Virus record (IMG/VR): IMGVR_UViG_3300033997_000478
Location: 232,675-296,674 of that record
Origin: a virus
DNA length: 64,000 nucleotides
Reading direction: 5' to 3' (one strand)
Shown: piece by piece, positions 23,056 to 31,998 of the stretch
How the letters are laid out: every line of letters begins with the position of its first letter
How positions within the stretch are numbered: position 1 is the first letter of the stretch
Notes under the pieces: model-generated
Databases searched by the model: none
Seen by the model: the letters and a program-made list of their open reading frames with translations, nothing else
Told to the model about the DNA's origin: nothing
Position numbers and translations under genes: made by a program

Positions 23056-25806
23056 GTGTCACAGGCGCAATACAAAATCTACCTCAGCAAGGTGTTTAGC
23101 CTCGCCAAGACTCTGGTGGTCAAAAGTTCCGCTGCGGCACGGGCTATCAATACCGAGCTGGTGCGGTTGGGACACACCATCAATGAGAACGATCCGGCGA
23201 GCTGGAAGTACTATCTCCACCTGAACGGTGAGTACCATTACACTGACCGGGTGATGAAGATCACGTCACTGGATACGCAATCAGAAATAACTTTTAACAA
23301 GAATGCCCTTACGGTACATTTGGCCACTGCGCGTGAGTACGCCAGTGGCGGACAGTACTACAAGACCCTGGTCAGTCAGTTCCCCGACCAAGAGGATCTG
23401 ATTCGCGGCATTCTCAATCCAGTGGACATCTCCACGGCCATTGCGGCCGAGGACGGACAGATCCTGTACTACAATCCGGCTCTGGTGGAAGAGAATGAGG
23501 AAAACCTCATCCCCAAGCTGGAGCAATGGTGCAAAGACTTCTCCCGGCGTTGGTTCGTTCGAGCCTACACGCTGGTGGATGATCTGTACGTGGCTGCACA
23601 CCTGAGTACGATGTACACGCTCATCCCCATGGTGGTGACGAGCATTCGGGCGGCCAATTGTCATACCAATTACGCGCACTCCTTCCATATCCGCGAGTAT
23701 CTGAACAGTCATCAGTACTTGGGTGATGAGGTTGACTACCTCACCACCAAGCAACGGCTGTGGCTGTATCGGCAGATTCGCTTCCTCGAGCGCAATGCCG
23801 GTAAGCAGTCCACGTTCAAGGAGCTGGTCAAGAACCTGCTCACCGAACGCAACCTGCCGCTGTCGGAATGGAACATGCGACATGACCTGAGCAAGATGCC
23901 TGATGAAGAGCTGGGGCCCCGAGCCTCGTTCTATCGGGAATCGCTCAACATGGACCTGAGCATTGCCGGTGTGGAAACCCGCAACATCACCGAGATGCTC
24001 GAGGCGGAGATTCCGGTAGCGCGTAACAACGAACGGGCCATCCAGGACAACGTCACTGACATCCGCAAGAAGATCGAACACAGCCAGGGTGATTTCCTCA
24101 AGACCAAGGTCTTGGAATCCTCGGTGCTGGATCTGTCTGATGCTGGTTACTTCTCACTGGCTGACACCATGCTCAACCATTGGCTGTACCTGTCCCAAGT
24201 GGGGCGGTACACGGCAGTGATCAGTGTGGAGAATCCGGCCAACGGTGGCAACTTGGTGCTCTCGGCCAAGGAAGCGTTCATTGTCTTCCTGTACGTGTTC
24301 AACAAGTCGATGGGCATTGAGCTGGTGGACGTACCGGTGTTGCAAGCCAACAACGTGCGTAAGCTATCCACGCCGCTGCGCCCTGAGATTGAGGGCATGA
24401 TCGACAAGAAGCTGTTGAACCCGTACGTGGTGGATGGTCTGTACAAGGCGATCGATCTGATCCCGCCGATCATCTCTACCGAAGCGTTCAACCGCACGGT
24501 GGCCAAGATCCACGAGGGCTTGCAGATTCATCGCTGGATCTGGACGACCCGTGAACATAAGGACGAGCGCGGTCAGGTGGAAGCGGCAGCCATGCACTTC
24601 TATCACGACTGGACCTGCCGACTGGACGCTCCAGAGCTCTACCCGAAATGGCTTTCCGATCGTGGCCTGGACCTGTTGAACCTGACGCGCCTGGAATGCT
24701 CGATTCTGGCAGAGCAGCTGATCTCCCGTGCAACCGGTGCAGATCTGTTCGCTACCTACAGCGTACGTGACATCCAGACTGCCATGCTGCGCCTGATGAC
24801 GCAGCTGTCCTCGTACTCGATCCAGTTCCTGCAATCGATCAACCCCTCGCCGATCATCTTCATCGATTGGCAGCCGCCGCGCATCGGCAACATCGAAGCT
24901 GACGGTGGTGATGACTTCAACGTGGACATGGCAACGGTATACGTGGAGGACATCCACGCCCAAGGCCTGGCCAAGTTTGACATCCAGCAAGTGGGTTGGT
25001 TGGATGACATGGACCTGAAGGCGCGCGGTTACGATCGCATGCGCATCGAGTCGGACATCAACGCCACCATTACCAGCAACACCGGGTACTTCTTCAAGGT
25101 TGAGATCCCGCAGATTGACGTGGTGGGCGATGAGTTCCCTGAGTCGCTGATCACCGACATCACCAAGTACACCGAGCATTACCTGCCACAGGATCGTCAG
25201 GATCTGAGTGAAGCCTTTGATCACCTCAACAGTCCGCATTACGCGCTGACGCAGGCCGATAAGGACGAACTGACCGAACGCTGGAATGAGCGTCCGGCCG
25301 ATCCGCCGATCACCCTGATCGCAGAGGGCCTGCAGCTGCCGAACCTGTACGATGAAATCAGTGGCGTCGATGTGATGCGCACGCCCACCCTGACCGGGTC
25401 GGTCTCGCTACCCACGATTGACTACCCGCTGGTTGATGGCAAGATGGAACTGGATACCTTGCTGTATCCGGGCCTGGTCATGGACATCGTGCTGGACGTC
25501 TACGGTTATCCGGTACTGCGTGATGTGGCCGAACTTGATGGCCTGCGTTATCCGATGACCCAGCAGACGCTGGTGCTGGACACGCTGACTTACCCGCATC
25601 TGAATATGGCAGGTGAGTTGGACGGGCTGGATTATCCGGAGTATGTCGACAGCGGCAAGATCTCTGAGTTCACCTATCCGTTCGTGCTGGCCTTCAACGC
25701 ACTGGATGGTCTGTCCTTCGGTCTGAACGGCTCCATGTCGTTCAACACGCTGGACTACCCGCCGGTTCCGCCGTTGGATCTGGACACGTTGGATTACCCG
25801 CAATAA
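23056..25806 (+). CDS. Large structural protein with C-terminal LDxLxYP repeats (916 aa)
   Basis: GTG at 23056 with GGGAG seven bases upstream; no nearby ATG fits. Residues 1-770 are a mixed alpha/beta body with long helices and no recognised fold. From about residue 790 to the end (nucleotides 25420-25803) about ten short repeats follow, each near 14 residues with a core such as LDTLTYP or LDGLDYP. Regular hydrophobic-acidic-aromatic spacing suggests a stacked beta structure. The gene is divergent from the portal gene by only 49 bp. It is followed by a good terminator, so it may be regulated separately from the adaptor genes after it. Confidence 0.68.
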   Translation: MSQAQYKIYLSKVFSLAKTLVVKSSAAARAINTELVRLGHTINENDPASWKYYLHLNGEYHYTDRVMKITSLDTQSEITFNKNALTVHLATAREYASGGQYYKTLVSQFPDQEDLIRGILNPVDISTAIAAEDGQILYYNPALVEENEENLIPKLEQWCKDFSRRWFVRAYTLVDDLYVAAHLSTMYTLIPMVVTSIRAANCHTNYAHSFHIREYLNSHQYLGDEVDYLTTKQRLWLYRQIRFLERNAGKQSTFKELVKNLLTERNLPLSEWNMRHDLSKMPDEELGPRASFYRESLNMDLSIAGVETRNITEMLEAEIPVARNNERAIQDNVTDIRKKIEHSQGDFLKTKVLESSVLDLSDAGYFSLADTMLNHWLYLSQVGRYTAVISVENPANGGNLVLSAKEAFIVFLYVFNKSMGIELVDVPVLQANNVRKLSTPLRPEIEGMIDKKLLNPYVVDGLYKAIDLIPPIISTEAFNRTVAKIHEGLQIHRWIWTTREHKDERGQVEAAAMHFYHDWTCRLDAPELYPKWLSDRGLDLLNLTRLECSILAEQLISRATGADLFATYSVRDIQTAMLRLMTQLSSYSIQFLQSINPSPIIFIDWQPPRIGNIEADGGDDFNVDMATVYVEDIHAQGLAKFDIQQVGWLDDMDLKARGYDRMRIESDINATITSNTGYFFKVEIPQIDVVGDEFPESLITDITKYTEHYLPQDRQDLSEAFDHLNSPHYALTQADKDELTERWNERPADPPITLIAEGLQLPNLYDEISGVDVMRTPTLTGSVSLPTIDYPLVDGKMELDTLLYPGLVMDIVLDVYGYPVLRDVAELDGLRYPMTQQTLVLDTLTYPHLNMAGELDGLDYPEYVDSGKISEFTYPFVLAFNALDGLSFGLNGSMSFNTLDYPPVPPLDLDTLDYPQ
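25420..25803 (+). repeat. Coding repeat, about ten LD(T/G)LxYP units
   Basis: Codons for the D-(T/G)-L-x-Y-P core recur roughly every 42-48 nt at the 3' end of the gene. Some units are degenerate (DVYGYP, SEFTYP, DGLSFG). Confidence 0.75.
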
Positions 25807-25811
25807 GGACA

Positions 25812-25835
25812 GGCGGGGGTTGAAAGACCCCCGCC
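25812..25835 (+). terminator. Rho-independent terminator
   Basis: A 9-bp stem GGCGGGGGT with loop TGAAAG is followed by TTTT. It lies 6 nt after the stop at 25806. Confidence 0.8.
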
Positions 25836-25858
25836 TTTTCCCCAGCCAAGAGACTCCC

Positions 25859-26314
25859 ATGCCTACTTCCCTTGATCTGCTGGCCCTGCCGCATGCGCAG
25901 GCTGCCAAGCAAATTCTCGCCGAGGCCCTCAAGCCTGGCGTGGATCCGAACAAGCTTCTTCTGGGCGAAGAGGTTGTCGGTACTGGCAACAAGATGATCC
26001 TCCCGGTCTATGTCGATGGCTCTGCCTTCGTGGACCCGAACTGGAAATTCTACGGAACTGTTGACATGACCTATCAACGTTTGGACCTGCAAGAAAGTCT
26101 GGGTCACCTGAATCTGGAGCTGGCTGTTGGTGCGATGTATACCTCGCGCGAACTGGCCACCCGTATCGGGCAGATCCTCAAGATCGACTTTGAGGATGTG
26201 GACTATGTCCACGAAACCCGAGTCATGAACGGTCTGAGTGAGAACTACGTACTCAGGGCCGAAGAGAATTCGCCACGCTGGATGGGTCAGGTTTCCATCC
26301 GCGTCTTCCGCTAA
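25859..26314 (+). CDS. Virion adaptor-module protein, single module (151 aa)
   Basis: ATG at 25859 is chosen over an upstream TTG at 25820, which lies in the terminator hairpin. This is a single copy of the shared module: MTYQRLDLQESL near residue 62, DFEDVDYVHETR near residue 108, and a final WMGQVSIRVFR strand. It heads a run of four related plus-strand genes with 8 bp to the next one. Probably a virion decoration or tail-associated subunit. Confidence 0.72.
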   Translation: MPTSLDLLALPHAQAAKQILAEALKPGVDPNKLLLGEEVVGTGNKMILPVYVDGSAFVDPNWKFYGTVDMTYQRLDLQESLGHLNLELAVGAMYTSRELATRIGQILKIDFEDVDYVHETRVMNGLSENYVLRAEENSPRWMGQVSIRVFR

Positions 26315-26322
26315 GGACGCCC

Positions 26323-28086
26323 ATGCAAGTCACCACCGAAGACCTGCTCAAGTACAGTGTACGCGGGGCCATCGTCACGATGGTCAACGCAGAGAACGGC
26401 ACCTTCTTCGATGGAGGTGAGGCGGGCCAACTGGTCATCTCCGAACCGATCTCTGTGGGTGGTCGCCGCACCGAGGTGGAGCTGTCGATCCGTCGGCGCG
26501 TCAGCAAGATCGACGCGCTGCCCTATGCGGGCAAGATCGCCTTCCGCTTCAATCGACTGGACGTGAGCGGCACGCTCTCTGGCACGCTGGCTGGTTTCTA
26601 CCCGCCCCTGCCGACGTCAACGCGCATCCTGCTTGATGAGATGACCAAGCGCTCAGGCATTGTCTTTGAAGACGATGACTTTGTGCTGGAAGACATCATC
26701 CGCAGCAATGCGGCACCTTATGTCCTGAAGGCCAAGCGCGAGTCGCTGCGCTGGATTGGTCAGATGGAGATTCCGCTGCTGAACCTGATTGACCTGCAGC
26801 AACTGGTTCGCCAGGGCATGGGGTCGCAGGTGCCACAGTTGGATCAATCCCGTCAACTGGTCGCTGCTGAAGACAACCAACCTTACCTCAATGCCACCCC
26901 GCTGCTGGAACGGCTTGATGCGATCCTGCTCAACTCCCCCGTGGTAGACACCACCCATCCCTTGGTGGATGTGGTCAGGGGCGTCGTGCCGGAGTTGGGT
27001 CAATACCTGCAAAGCTCACCCACGCCGTGGGACGTGCGTTCGGGTAACAGCGGTTACAACCTGCGCGGCGCCATGTTGGTCTCGCGTGATGTGGCGGCAG
27101 ATAACGCCAACACCATCAACCCTGCGCTGAACCTGACGGCTACTGTCCGTTTGGCTGCGGCCGATACGATGTACCTGAGTAAGGACATCGTCATTCCCTA
27201 TGCGCGTCTGAGCTTTGGTAGTAGCGACTTTGATGACGCTCCGCGCCTGACTACCTCGGCGGTTATCAACGCCAGTGACGCCACAGCTTGGAATGCGTGG
27301 GTCAACAGCCTGCAAGTGGGCACGTTGATCACCTCACTGCCGGCAGGAATGGATCTGCGCTGGAGTGGTCCGGAGCAGTGGGTTGCCAATGCCGCCGCGC
27401 CCAGTCGCACCAACCTGTATGGCTGCGGTATCCTGTACAACGGTCCGCGTCGTGGTTACGATCCGTCTCCGTACTACAACCGCTGCAACCGCGTCTTGGC
27501 CTTGGCCATGTCGTTGAACAACACCGCCTACCGCGGTACGTACATCATCCACTACCGGGCACCGATCATCCTCAATGAGGTGATTCCCAATATCGTGGCT
27601 GGCGTACCCTTCGACTTTGACTTCAATCCCACCGAAGGTCAAGCACCTTACACGGTGCGTCATGTGTCCGGCTCACTTCCTCCGGGTTTGAGCATCGGCA
27701 GTGACAACCATCTCACCGGCACGGTGCAGGTGGAGGGCAACTACAGCTTTGGTGTGGAAGTCACCGATGGTCGCGGCGTCAAGGTGGGCTACACCTACAG
27801 TACGATCTCCCGCATTGCGCCGTTGGTGATCAGTGGTCTGCCCACGGCCGCGCGTATCGGTCAACCCTACAGCTTCAGCTTCACTGTCAGCGGCGGCGTG
27901 CCGCCGTACGACTTCAACATCGCCAGCGGTTCGCTGGGTCCGGGTCTGTCTTTGCCGGATCTTCGCCAACCCACCATCTCCGGTACGCCGCAGGCACCTG
28001 CGGGCACACGTACCTTCATCATCGAGGTCAACGACGCACGCAGTGTCTCGGCGACCACGAACGCATCCCTTACGGTCAACTCATGA
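26323..28086 (+). CDS. Adaptor module fused to Ig-like (He_PIG) domains (587 aa)
   Basis: Residues 1-150 are the shared module (FRFNRLDVSGTL near residue 66, FVLEDIIRSNAAPY later, then RWIGQMEIPLL). A middle region up to about 410 has no recognised fold. Two putative-Ig (He_PIG-type) repeats follow at about 420-500 and 505-587, with the hallmark LPPGLSIG....LTGTV and LGPGLSL....ISGTP. He_PIG domains are common on phage and bacterial surface proteins and bind sugars or strengthen stalks. The stop overlaps the next gene by 4 nt. Confidence 0.8.
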   Translation: MQVTTEDLLKYSVRGAIVTMVNAENGTFFDGGEAGQLVISEPISVGGRRTEVELSIRRRVSKIDALPYAGKIAFRFNRLDVSGTLSGTLAGFYPPLPTSTRILLDEMTKRSGIVFEDDDFVLEDIIRSNAAPYVLKAKRESLRWIGQMEIPLLNLIDLQQLVRQGMGSQVPQLDQSRQLVAAEDNQPYLNATPLLERLDAILLNSPVVDTTHPLVDVVRGVVPELGQYLQSSPTPWDVRSGNSGYNLRGAMLVSRDVAADNANTINPALNLTATVRLAAADTMYLSKDIVIPYARLSFGSSDFDDAPRLTTSAVINASDATAWNAWVNSLQVGTLITSLPAGMDLRWSGPEQWVANAAAPSRTNLYGCGILYNGPRRGYDPSPYYNRCNRVLALAMSLNNTAYRGTYIIHYRAPIILNEVIPNIVAGVPFDFDFNPTEGQAPYTVRHVSGSLPPGLSIGSDNHLTGTVQVEGNYSFGVEVTDGRGVKVGYTYSTISRIAPLVISGLPTAARIGQPYSFSFTVSGGVPPYDFNIASGSLGPGLSLPDLRQPTISGTPQAPAGTRTFIIEVNDARSVSATTNASLTVNS

Positions 28087-28646
28087 GTAAGCTCAATCAA
28101 CTCAGTGCGCTGGGGAAAACCGCACTGGAAGCAGTGGTGGAGATGTTCTTCTCCGTGTTCACTCGTGAACTGGATCGCAACCATGTTCGCTTCGAACTGG
28201 ATGTGGCCAATTCCGAACTGATCATCACCTCACTGGATCAAACCGCCAGTGGCGCTACGGGCATCTACCGGGGTACGGCGCGAGTGCCGTACCTGAAGGC
28301 TGACCTCTCGCAGGTCTGCCCCTACCCCTTGGCTGTGCAAACCACCTATCCGGTTACGTTCCGGGAATTGCGTGCGCAGCTGCGCAGTCGTTACGACATC
28401 ATCTTGGAACAAGGTGAGATGGCTGCCAAACTCAATGGTACGCCGCTCACTGACGAGATGACCATCAGCGAACCCCTCATGGCCGAATACGGTCAGTTCA
28501 AGCTCTACGCCACCCAGTTCTCTGGGCGCTATCGGGCAGGCACCAGCATGACGCTGATCTTCATCCAGCCCAACAAACGCGTACCGCTGAGCGCCCTACT
28601 CGACTTGGAGAATGCCCTGTCGATGAAACCGCTCATGGTCCGTTGA
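28083..28646 (+). CDS. Divergent adaptor-module protein (187 aa)
   Basis: ATGA overlap with the preceding gene. The length and C-terminal pattern (long strand, then a TSMTLIFIQ closing strand after AEYGQFKLYATQF) fit the adaptor family, but the YNRLDL signature is reduced to ARVPYLKADLSQV. I place it in the family with less certainty than the others. It lies between two Ig-domain proteins and is coupled to both, so it is probably part of the same complex. Confidence 0.62.
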   Translation: MSKLNQLSALGKTALEAVVEMFFSVFTRELDRNHVRFELDVANSELIITSLDQTASGATGIYRGTARVPYLKADLSQVCPYPLAVQTTYPVTFRELRAQLRSRYDIILEQGEMAAKLNGTPLTDEMTISEPLMAEYGQFKLYATQFSGRYRAGTSMTLIFIQPNKRVPLSALLDLENALSMKPLMVR

Positions 28647-28655
28647 GGAGACTCC

Positions 28656-30647
28656 ATGGCAGGTAACAAGACCATCTACAACAGCACCTTCCAGGAGGTG
28701 CTGCTGGAGACGCTCTACCGTACCACGGCATGGAATGCACGCCAGTTGGCCGACAACGTCAACATCGCCTTCCAAGCCTTCCCGAACTACACCCAGTGGA
28801 CACTCACCCCCACCCCTGCCGGTACGGTAGCAGGTCTGGTGAACTCCACCACGGGTCGGTTCAACAAGCAGAACCTGAGTAACCGCTTCCCGCAGGACAT
28901 GTGTTACAGCGCCCTGTATCCAGCCAACTTTGAAACGATTGCCAGTTTCTTCCTGACCTCCTACGACCTGCTGGTTGAACCTGGCTGCTGGCGTCTGGTC
29001 AAGGGCAATCGTTCGATCGTGCTGGATGAGTTGGCGTGGGTCGACTTTGATCTGTCTGACACCCGTTCGATTCGGATGGAAGTCACCGACAGTCACCCGC
29101 TGTTTGCACCGGGCACGGGCTTCCCCCTGCTGGTGACCGGTTCGACCAATTCGATCTCCCCGCTGACGGCGCGCCTGAACGGACCCACCCAAGGCGCAGT
29201 CGGACAGAACCTGGTCAAGGAGCTGTACATCCTGGGCGGGCGTTCGCCGTACACGGTAACCCTCAAGTCAGGCACCCCACCGGTGCCGCTGCGTACCAAT
29301 CCCTTCCGACTGGAAGGTGTCCCCACTACCGATGGTCTTTACACCTTCGTGTTGCATGTGGAAGATGCCGACGGACGTTGGGTTGATGTGGAGGGTAGCT
29401 GCGACATCGCCCTGAATGCTTTCACAGTCAGTGGCACGCTCCCCAACGGTACGGTCGGTCAATCCTACACAGGCCAGCTGACTTTCAGTGGCGGTGTGAT
29501 GCCCTACACTCTAGTCTCCCAGTCCGGTGTTCCACTGGGCTTGGAAGTGGGTGTGGATGGATTCATCTCTGGTATTCCCGACGCAGGTACTTACGCACCC
29601 AAGATCGTGTTCAAGGACGCGATGAATCGTCAAGCCACGTTCAATGGTTCGATGACCATCGCCGGTCGCTCTGATCGCGCCGTTGCTCAGCTGACGCTGG
29701 ACGGTCTGACTGAGTGGGTGGACTTTGAAGGCGGTGTGGTCTCCGGCGTTAAGCCGGTGTCTTACATCAGCGCATCGCCATGGGCCAACAAGGTTACCAA
29801 TGGTGCCGACGTGCGTGGCCCTCGAGTGGCTGCGTACAAGATCAACGATGGTTACTTCCAGCAGACCGCGCAGGTGCGTAAGGATGGTGCCATCGCCATC
29901 GGTCTGTGGTTGGAAGCTGACGACTATCCGGTCGGTTCGTGTATTGCCAGTTGCCGTGACGGTAACGGCGGTTGGGAGTTGTCGGTGGGCGACTCTGACA
30001 GCAAGCAGCTGCGCTTTACCTTGAACATCAATGGTAACTGGCGGGCCATCACGATTTCCGATCCCGCGCCTCCGTCCAACGGAGAGTGGTCGTACTACGT
30101 GCTGCAGTTTGCAGACAACTACGTGGCGGCTTTCCGCAACGGTCGTCTGCTGACCTCGGCCAAAGAAGTGGGTCAGTATTTCGATGCTGATACGGCGTTG
30201 CTCACCATCGGGCGGCGCTCCAACAATCTCACCGGTTGGCAATGGGTGGGTAAGATCGGCAAACTGACGCTCAGCGATGAACGTCTGTGGGCTGATCAAC
30301 AAAAGCAGCTGTACAACGCGGGTAAGGGGGTTACGATTCGTGACCTCAAGAACGCGGCCAATGTCTCGACTCCCGCTCAAGTACGCGTCACCGGTTCCCT
30401 TAGCAATGGAGTTGTCGGTGCGTTGTATCGTGAAGAGTTGCAGATCACAGGCGGAGCAGCACGGCAGACGACGCGACGTTTGCTGGGCACGGTTCCACCT
30501 GGACTGTCGGTAGTGACCACCGATCCCGATCGACTGGTAATCACCGGCACGCCCACGATGGCGGGGAACTTCTCCTCCTTCTGGGTGATCGTCAGTCAAG
30601 AAGACGTCGTTGGTTTTGACCTCAACATCAACGTGGTTTCCGGATAA
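28656..30647 (+). CDS. Adhesin-like protein with He_PIG and LamG-like domains (663 aa)
   Basis: ATG at 28656 after GAGGAGACTCC. Residues 1-165 are possibly a very divergent adaptor module (SYDLLVEPGCWRLV). Two He_PIG-type Ig repeats follow (about 175-335; GTPPVPL...LEGVP, GVPLGLEV...ISGIP). A LamG/concanavalin-like jelly-roll is seen at about 345-570, with GAIAIGLWLEADDYP, WELSVGDSDSKQLRF and a WSYYVLQFADNYVAAFRNG strand pair. A third Ig repeat closes the protein (LLGTVPPGLSV...ITGTP). Domain content points to binding of surface polysaccharide. It ends the adaptor sub-block before a terminator. Confidence 0.75.
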   Translation: MAGNKTIYNSTFQEVLLETLYRTTAWNARQLADNVNIAFQAFPNYTQWTLTPTPAGTVAGLVNSTTGRFNKQNLSNRFPQDMCYSALYPANFETIASFFLTSYDLLVEPGCWRLVKGNRSIVLDELAWVDFDLSDTRSIRMEVTDSHPLFAPGTGFPLLVTGSTNSISPLTARLNGPTQGAVGQNLVKELYILGGRSPYTVTLKSGTPPVPLRTNPFRLEGVPTTDGLYTFVLHVEDADGRWVDVEGSCDIALNAFTVSGTLPNGTVGQSYTGQLTFSGGVMPYTLVSQSGVPLGLEVGVDGFISGIPDAGTYAPKIVFKDAMNRQATFNGSMTIAGRSDRAVAQLTLDGLTEWVDFEGGVVSGVKPVSYISASPWANKVTNGADVRGPRVAAYKINDGYFQQTAQVRKDGAIAIGLWLEADDYPVGSCIASCRDGNGGWELSVGDSDSKQLRFTLNINGNWRAITISDPAPPSNGEWSYYVLQFADNYVAAFRNGRLLTSAKEVGQYFDADTALLTIGRRSNNLTGWQWVGKIGKLTLSDERLWADQQKQLYNAGKGVTIRDLKNAANVSTPAQVRVTGSLSNGVVGALYREELQITGGAARQTTRRLLGTVPPGLSVVTTDPDRLVITGTPTMAGNFSSFWVIVSQEDVVGFDLNINVVSG

Positions 30648-30659
30648 GACGACATAACG

Positions 30660-30679
30660 CCCCCTCCTTCGGGAGGGGG
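30660..30679 (+). terminator. TTCG hairpin terminator with TTTATG tail
   Basis: An 8-bp stem CCCCCTCC with a TTCG loop, preceded by GACATAACG and followed by TTTATGCTGCCC and TTTTTT. Confidence 0.8.
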
Positions 30680-30765
30680 TTTATGCTGCCCTTTTTTCTT
30701 AGTCCTATCTTGTGTGCGCCGCTGTTGCGGCTAAGAATTTCTTCGCCCTCTTTGAGGAATGTTGC

Positions 30766-31935
30766 ATGTCCAACCATAATCCGATTGCCGCGCTGATGCA
30801 TGCCCTGAGCAGCCTGCCTGTGCACCCCAACATCCAGGGTTTGAAGTATGTCATCGTCGATACCGTCAACGGTCCGCGTCGGTTGGACTTCAACGAACTG
30901 GTCACCCCGCCCAACCTGAACTTCTCGCCTGAGTTGATCGGCAAGAAGGTGCTGGAACTGGAAGGTCGTATCGATCAGTTGCAGGCCACGCAGGTCGAAC
31001 TGGAACCGCTCTACGAAGACGTCAAGCCGTTTGAGCCGGAAGAGTCGGTGGCCATCGGCGACTGCGCCCTTGCCAATGGCTCCAAGGACCGCCACAACGT
31101 CGCTGTAGGCGCTTTCGCTGGCTACGCGCTGGAAGGTAGCGGCAACGTGGTCATCGGCCCGTATGCGGCCACTGGTGTGAACTACGAGCTGGATAACAGC
31201 GTGGTCATCGGCAGTGCAGCGCTGCCTGACGCAGAGCTGGACCTGACCAACGTCATCGTGGTGGGTGCGCATGCGCGTGCCACTGGTTCCAACCAGTTCG
31301 TACTTGGCCATAGCGGTACTGACGCATACAACCTCAGCGGCCTGCATCGTCGTGCCGACGTGCGCGATTTCACCAGCATCGAAGATCTGGACTTGGGTCT
31401 GGACTTCATCTTGCAGGTCCCGGTGATCCAGTATCAGGTCGATCCGCGTGAAGCGTACATCGACTGGTCCACCAAACCCGAAGAGCCGCAGTCGCCAGGC
31501 CCGGAACCGGAGCCTGTCACGCTGGCTGACTCCCAAGAAGCGATCATCGCCTACAACTGCCGCAAGGCACAGTGGGACCGCGATCAGAAGCAGTACACGC
31601 TGGACATGGCCAATTATGTCAGCGAACTGAACGAGTGGTCGCGCGTTAACAACCTGGCCAACATCGAACGTACTGGCGAGTTCGCCGGTAAGCGTACGCA
31701 TTACGGCTACAACGGTCGTGCCTTGCTGGACCTGTGTGAGCGCTTCGGCGTCAACCCGGCTCTGGTGCAAGATCATGCCGTGGCAGAAGGCGATGCACAG
31801 ATCACGGTCAACGACGCCCACTTGGTGCCGGTGTTGATCCGCGCTGTGCAGCAACTGCACAAAACCATGCACAGCCCCGAGTACATCGACACGCTGATCA
31901 GCGCCATCGAAACCAAGAAGAACGCGTCGTCCTAA
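30766..31935 (+). CDS. Short tail fibre with beta-helix head and degenerate S74-like region (389 aa)
   Basis: ATG at 30766 with GAGG at 30754-30757. Residues 1-95 include a coiled stretch (LIGKKVLELEGRIDQLQATQ). Residues 98-190 contain YadA-head-like left-handed repeats (VAIGDCALANGS, VAVGAFAGYAL, VVIGSAALPDA, VVGAHARATGS). At 196 an S74-like start appears, RADVRDFTSIEDL...LDFIL, but the residue that should be the nucleophilic Ser is Ala197. The helical C-terminus follows. It is likely a trimeric fibre that is not self-cleaved. It precedes two S74 fibres that have the intact Ser-Asp. Confidence 0.72.
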   Translation: MSNHNPIAALMHALSSLPVHPNIQGLKYVIVDTVNGPRRLDFNELVTPPNLNFSPELIGKKVLELEGRIDQLQATQVELEPLYEDVKPFEPEESVAIGDCALANGSKDRHNVAVGAFAGYALEGSGNVVIGPYAATGVNYELDNSVVIGSAALPDAELDLTNVIVVGAHARATGSNQFVLGHSGTDAYNLSGLHRRADVRDFTSIEDLDLGLDFILQVPVIQYQVDPREAYIDWSTKPEEPQSPGPEPEPVTLADSQEAIIAYNCRKAQWDRDQKQYTLDMANYVSELNEWSRVNNLANIERTGEFAGKRTHYGYNGRALLDLCERFGVNPALVQDHAVAEGDAQITVNDAHLVPVLIRAVQQLHKTMHSPEYIDTLISAIETKKNASS

Positions 31936-31998
31936 GGGGCGACCGTTTTTCCCGGCTCGGATTTGAGTAATTTTCTACACCAAAAAGGTACGTGACAC

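Noticed and set aside
25820-25858. Upstream TTG extension of the 25859 adaptor gene
   Set aside because: The extension lies within a terminator hairpin and would add residues absent from related modules.
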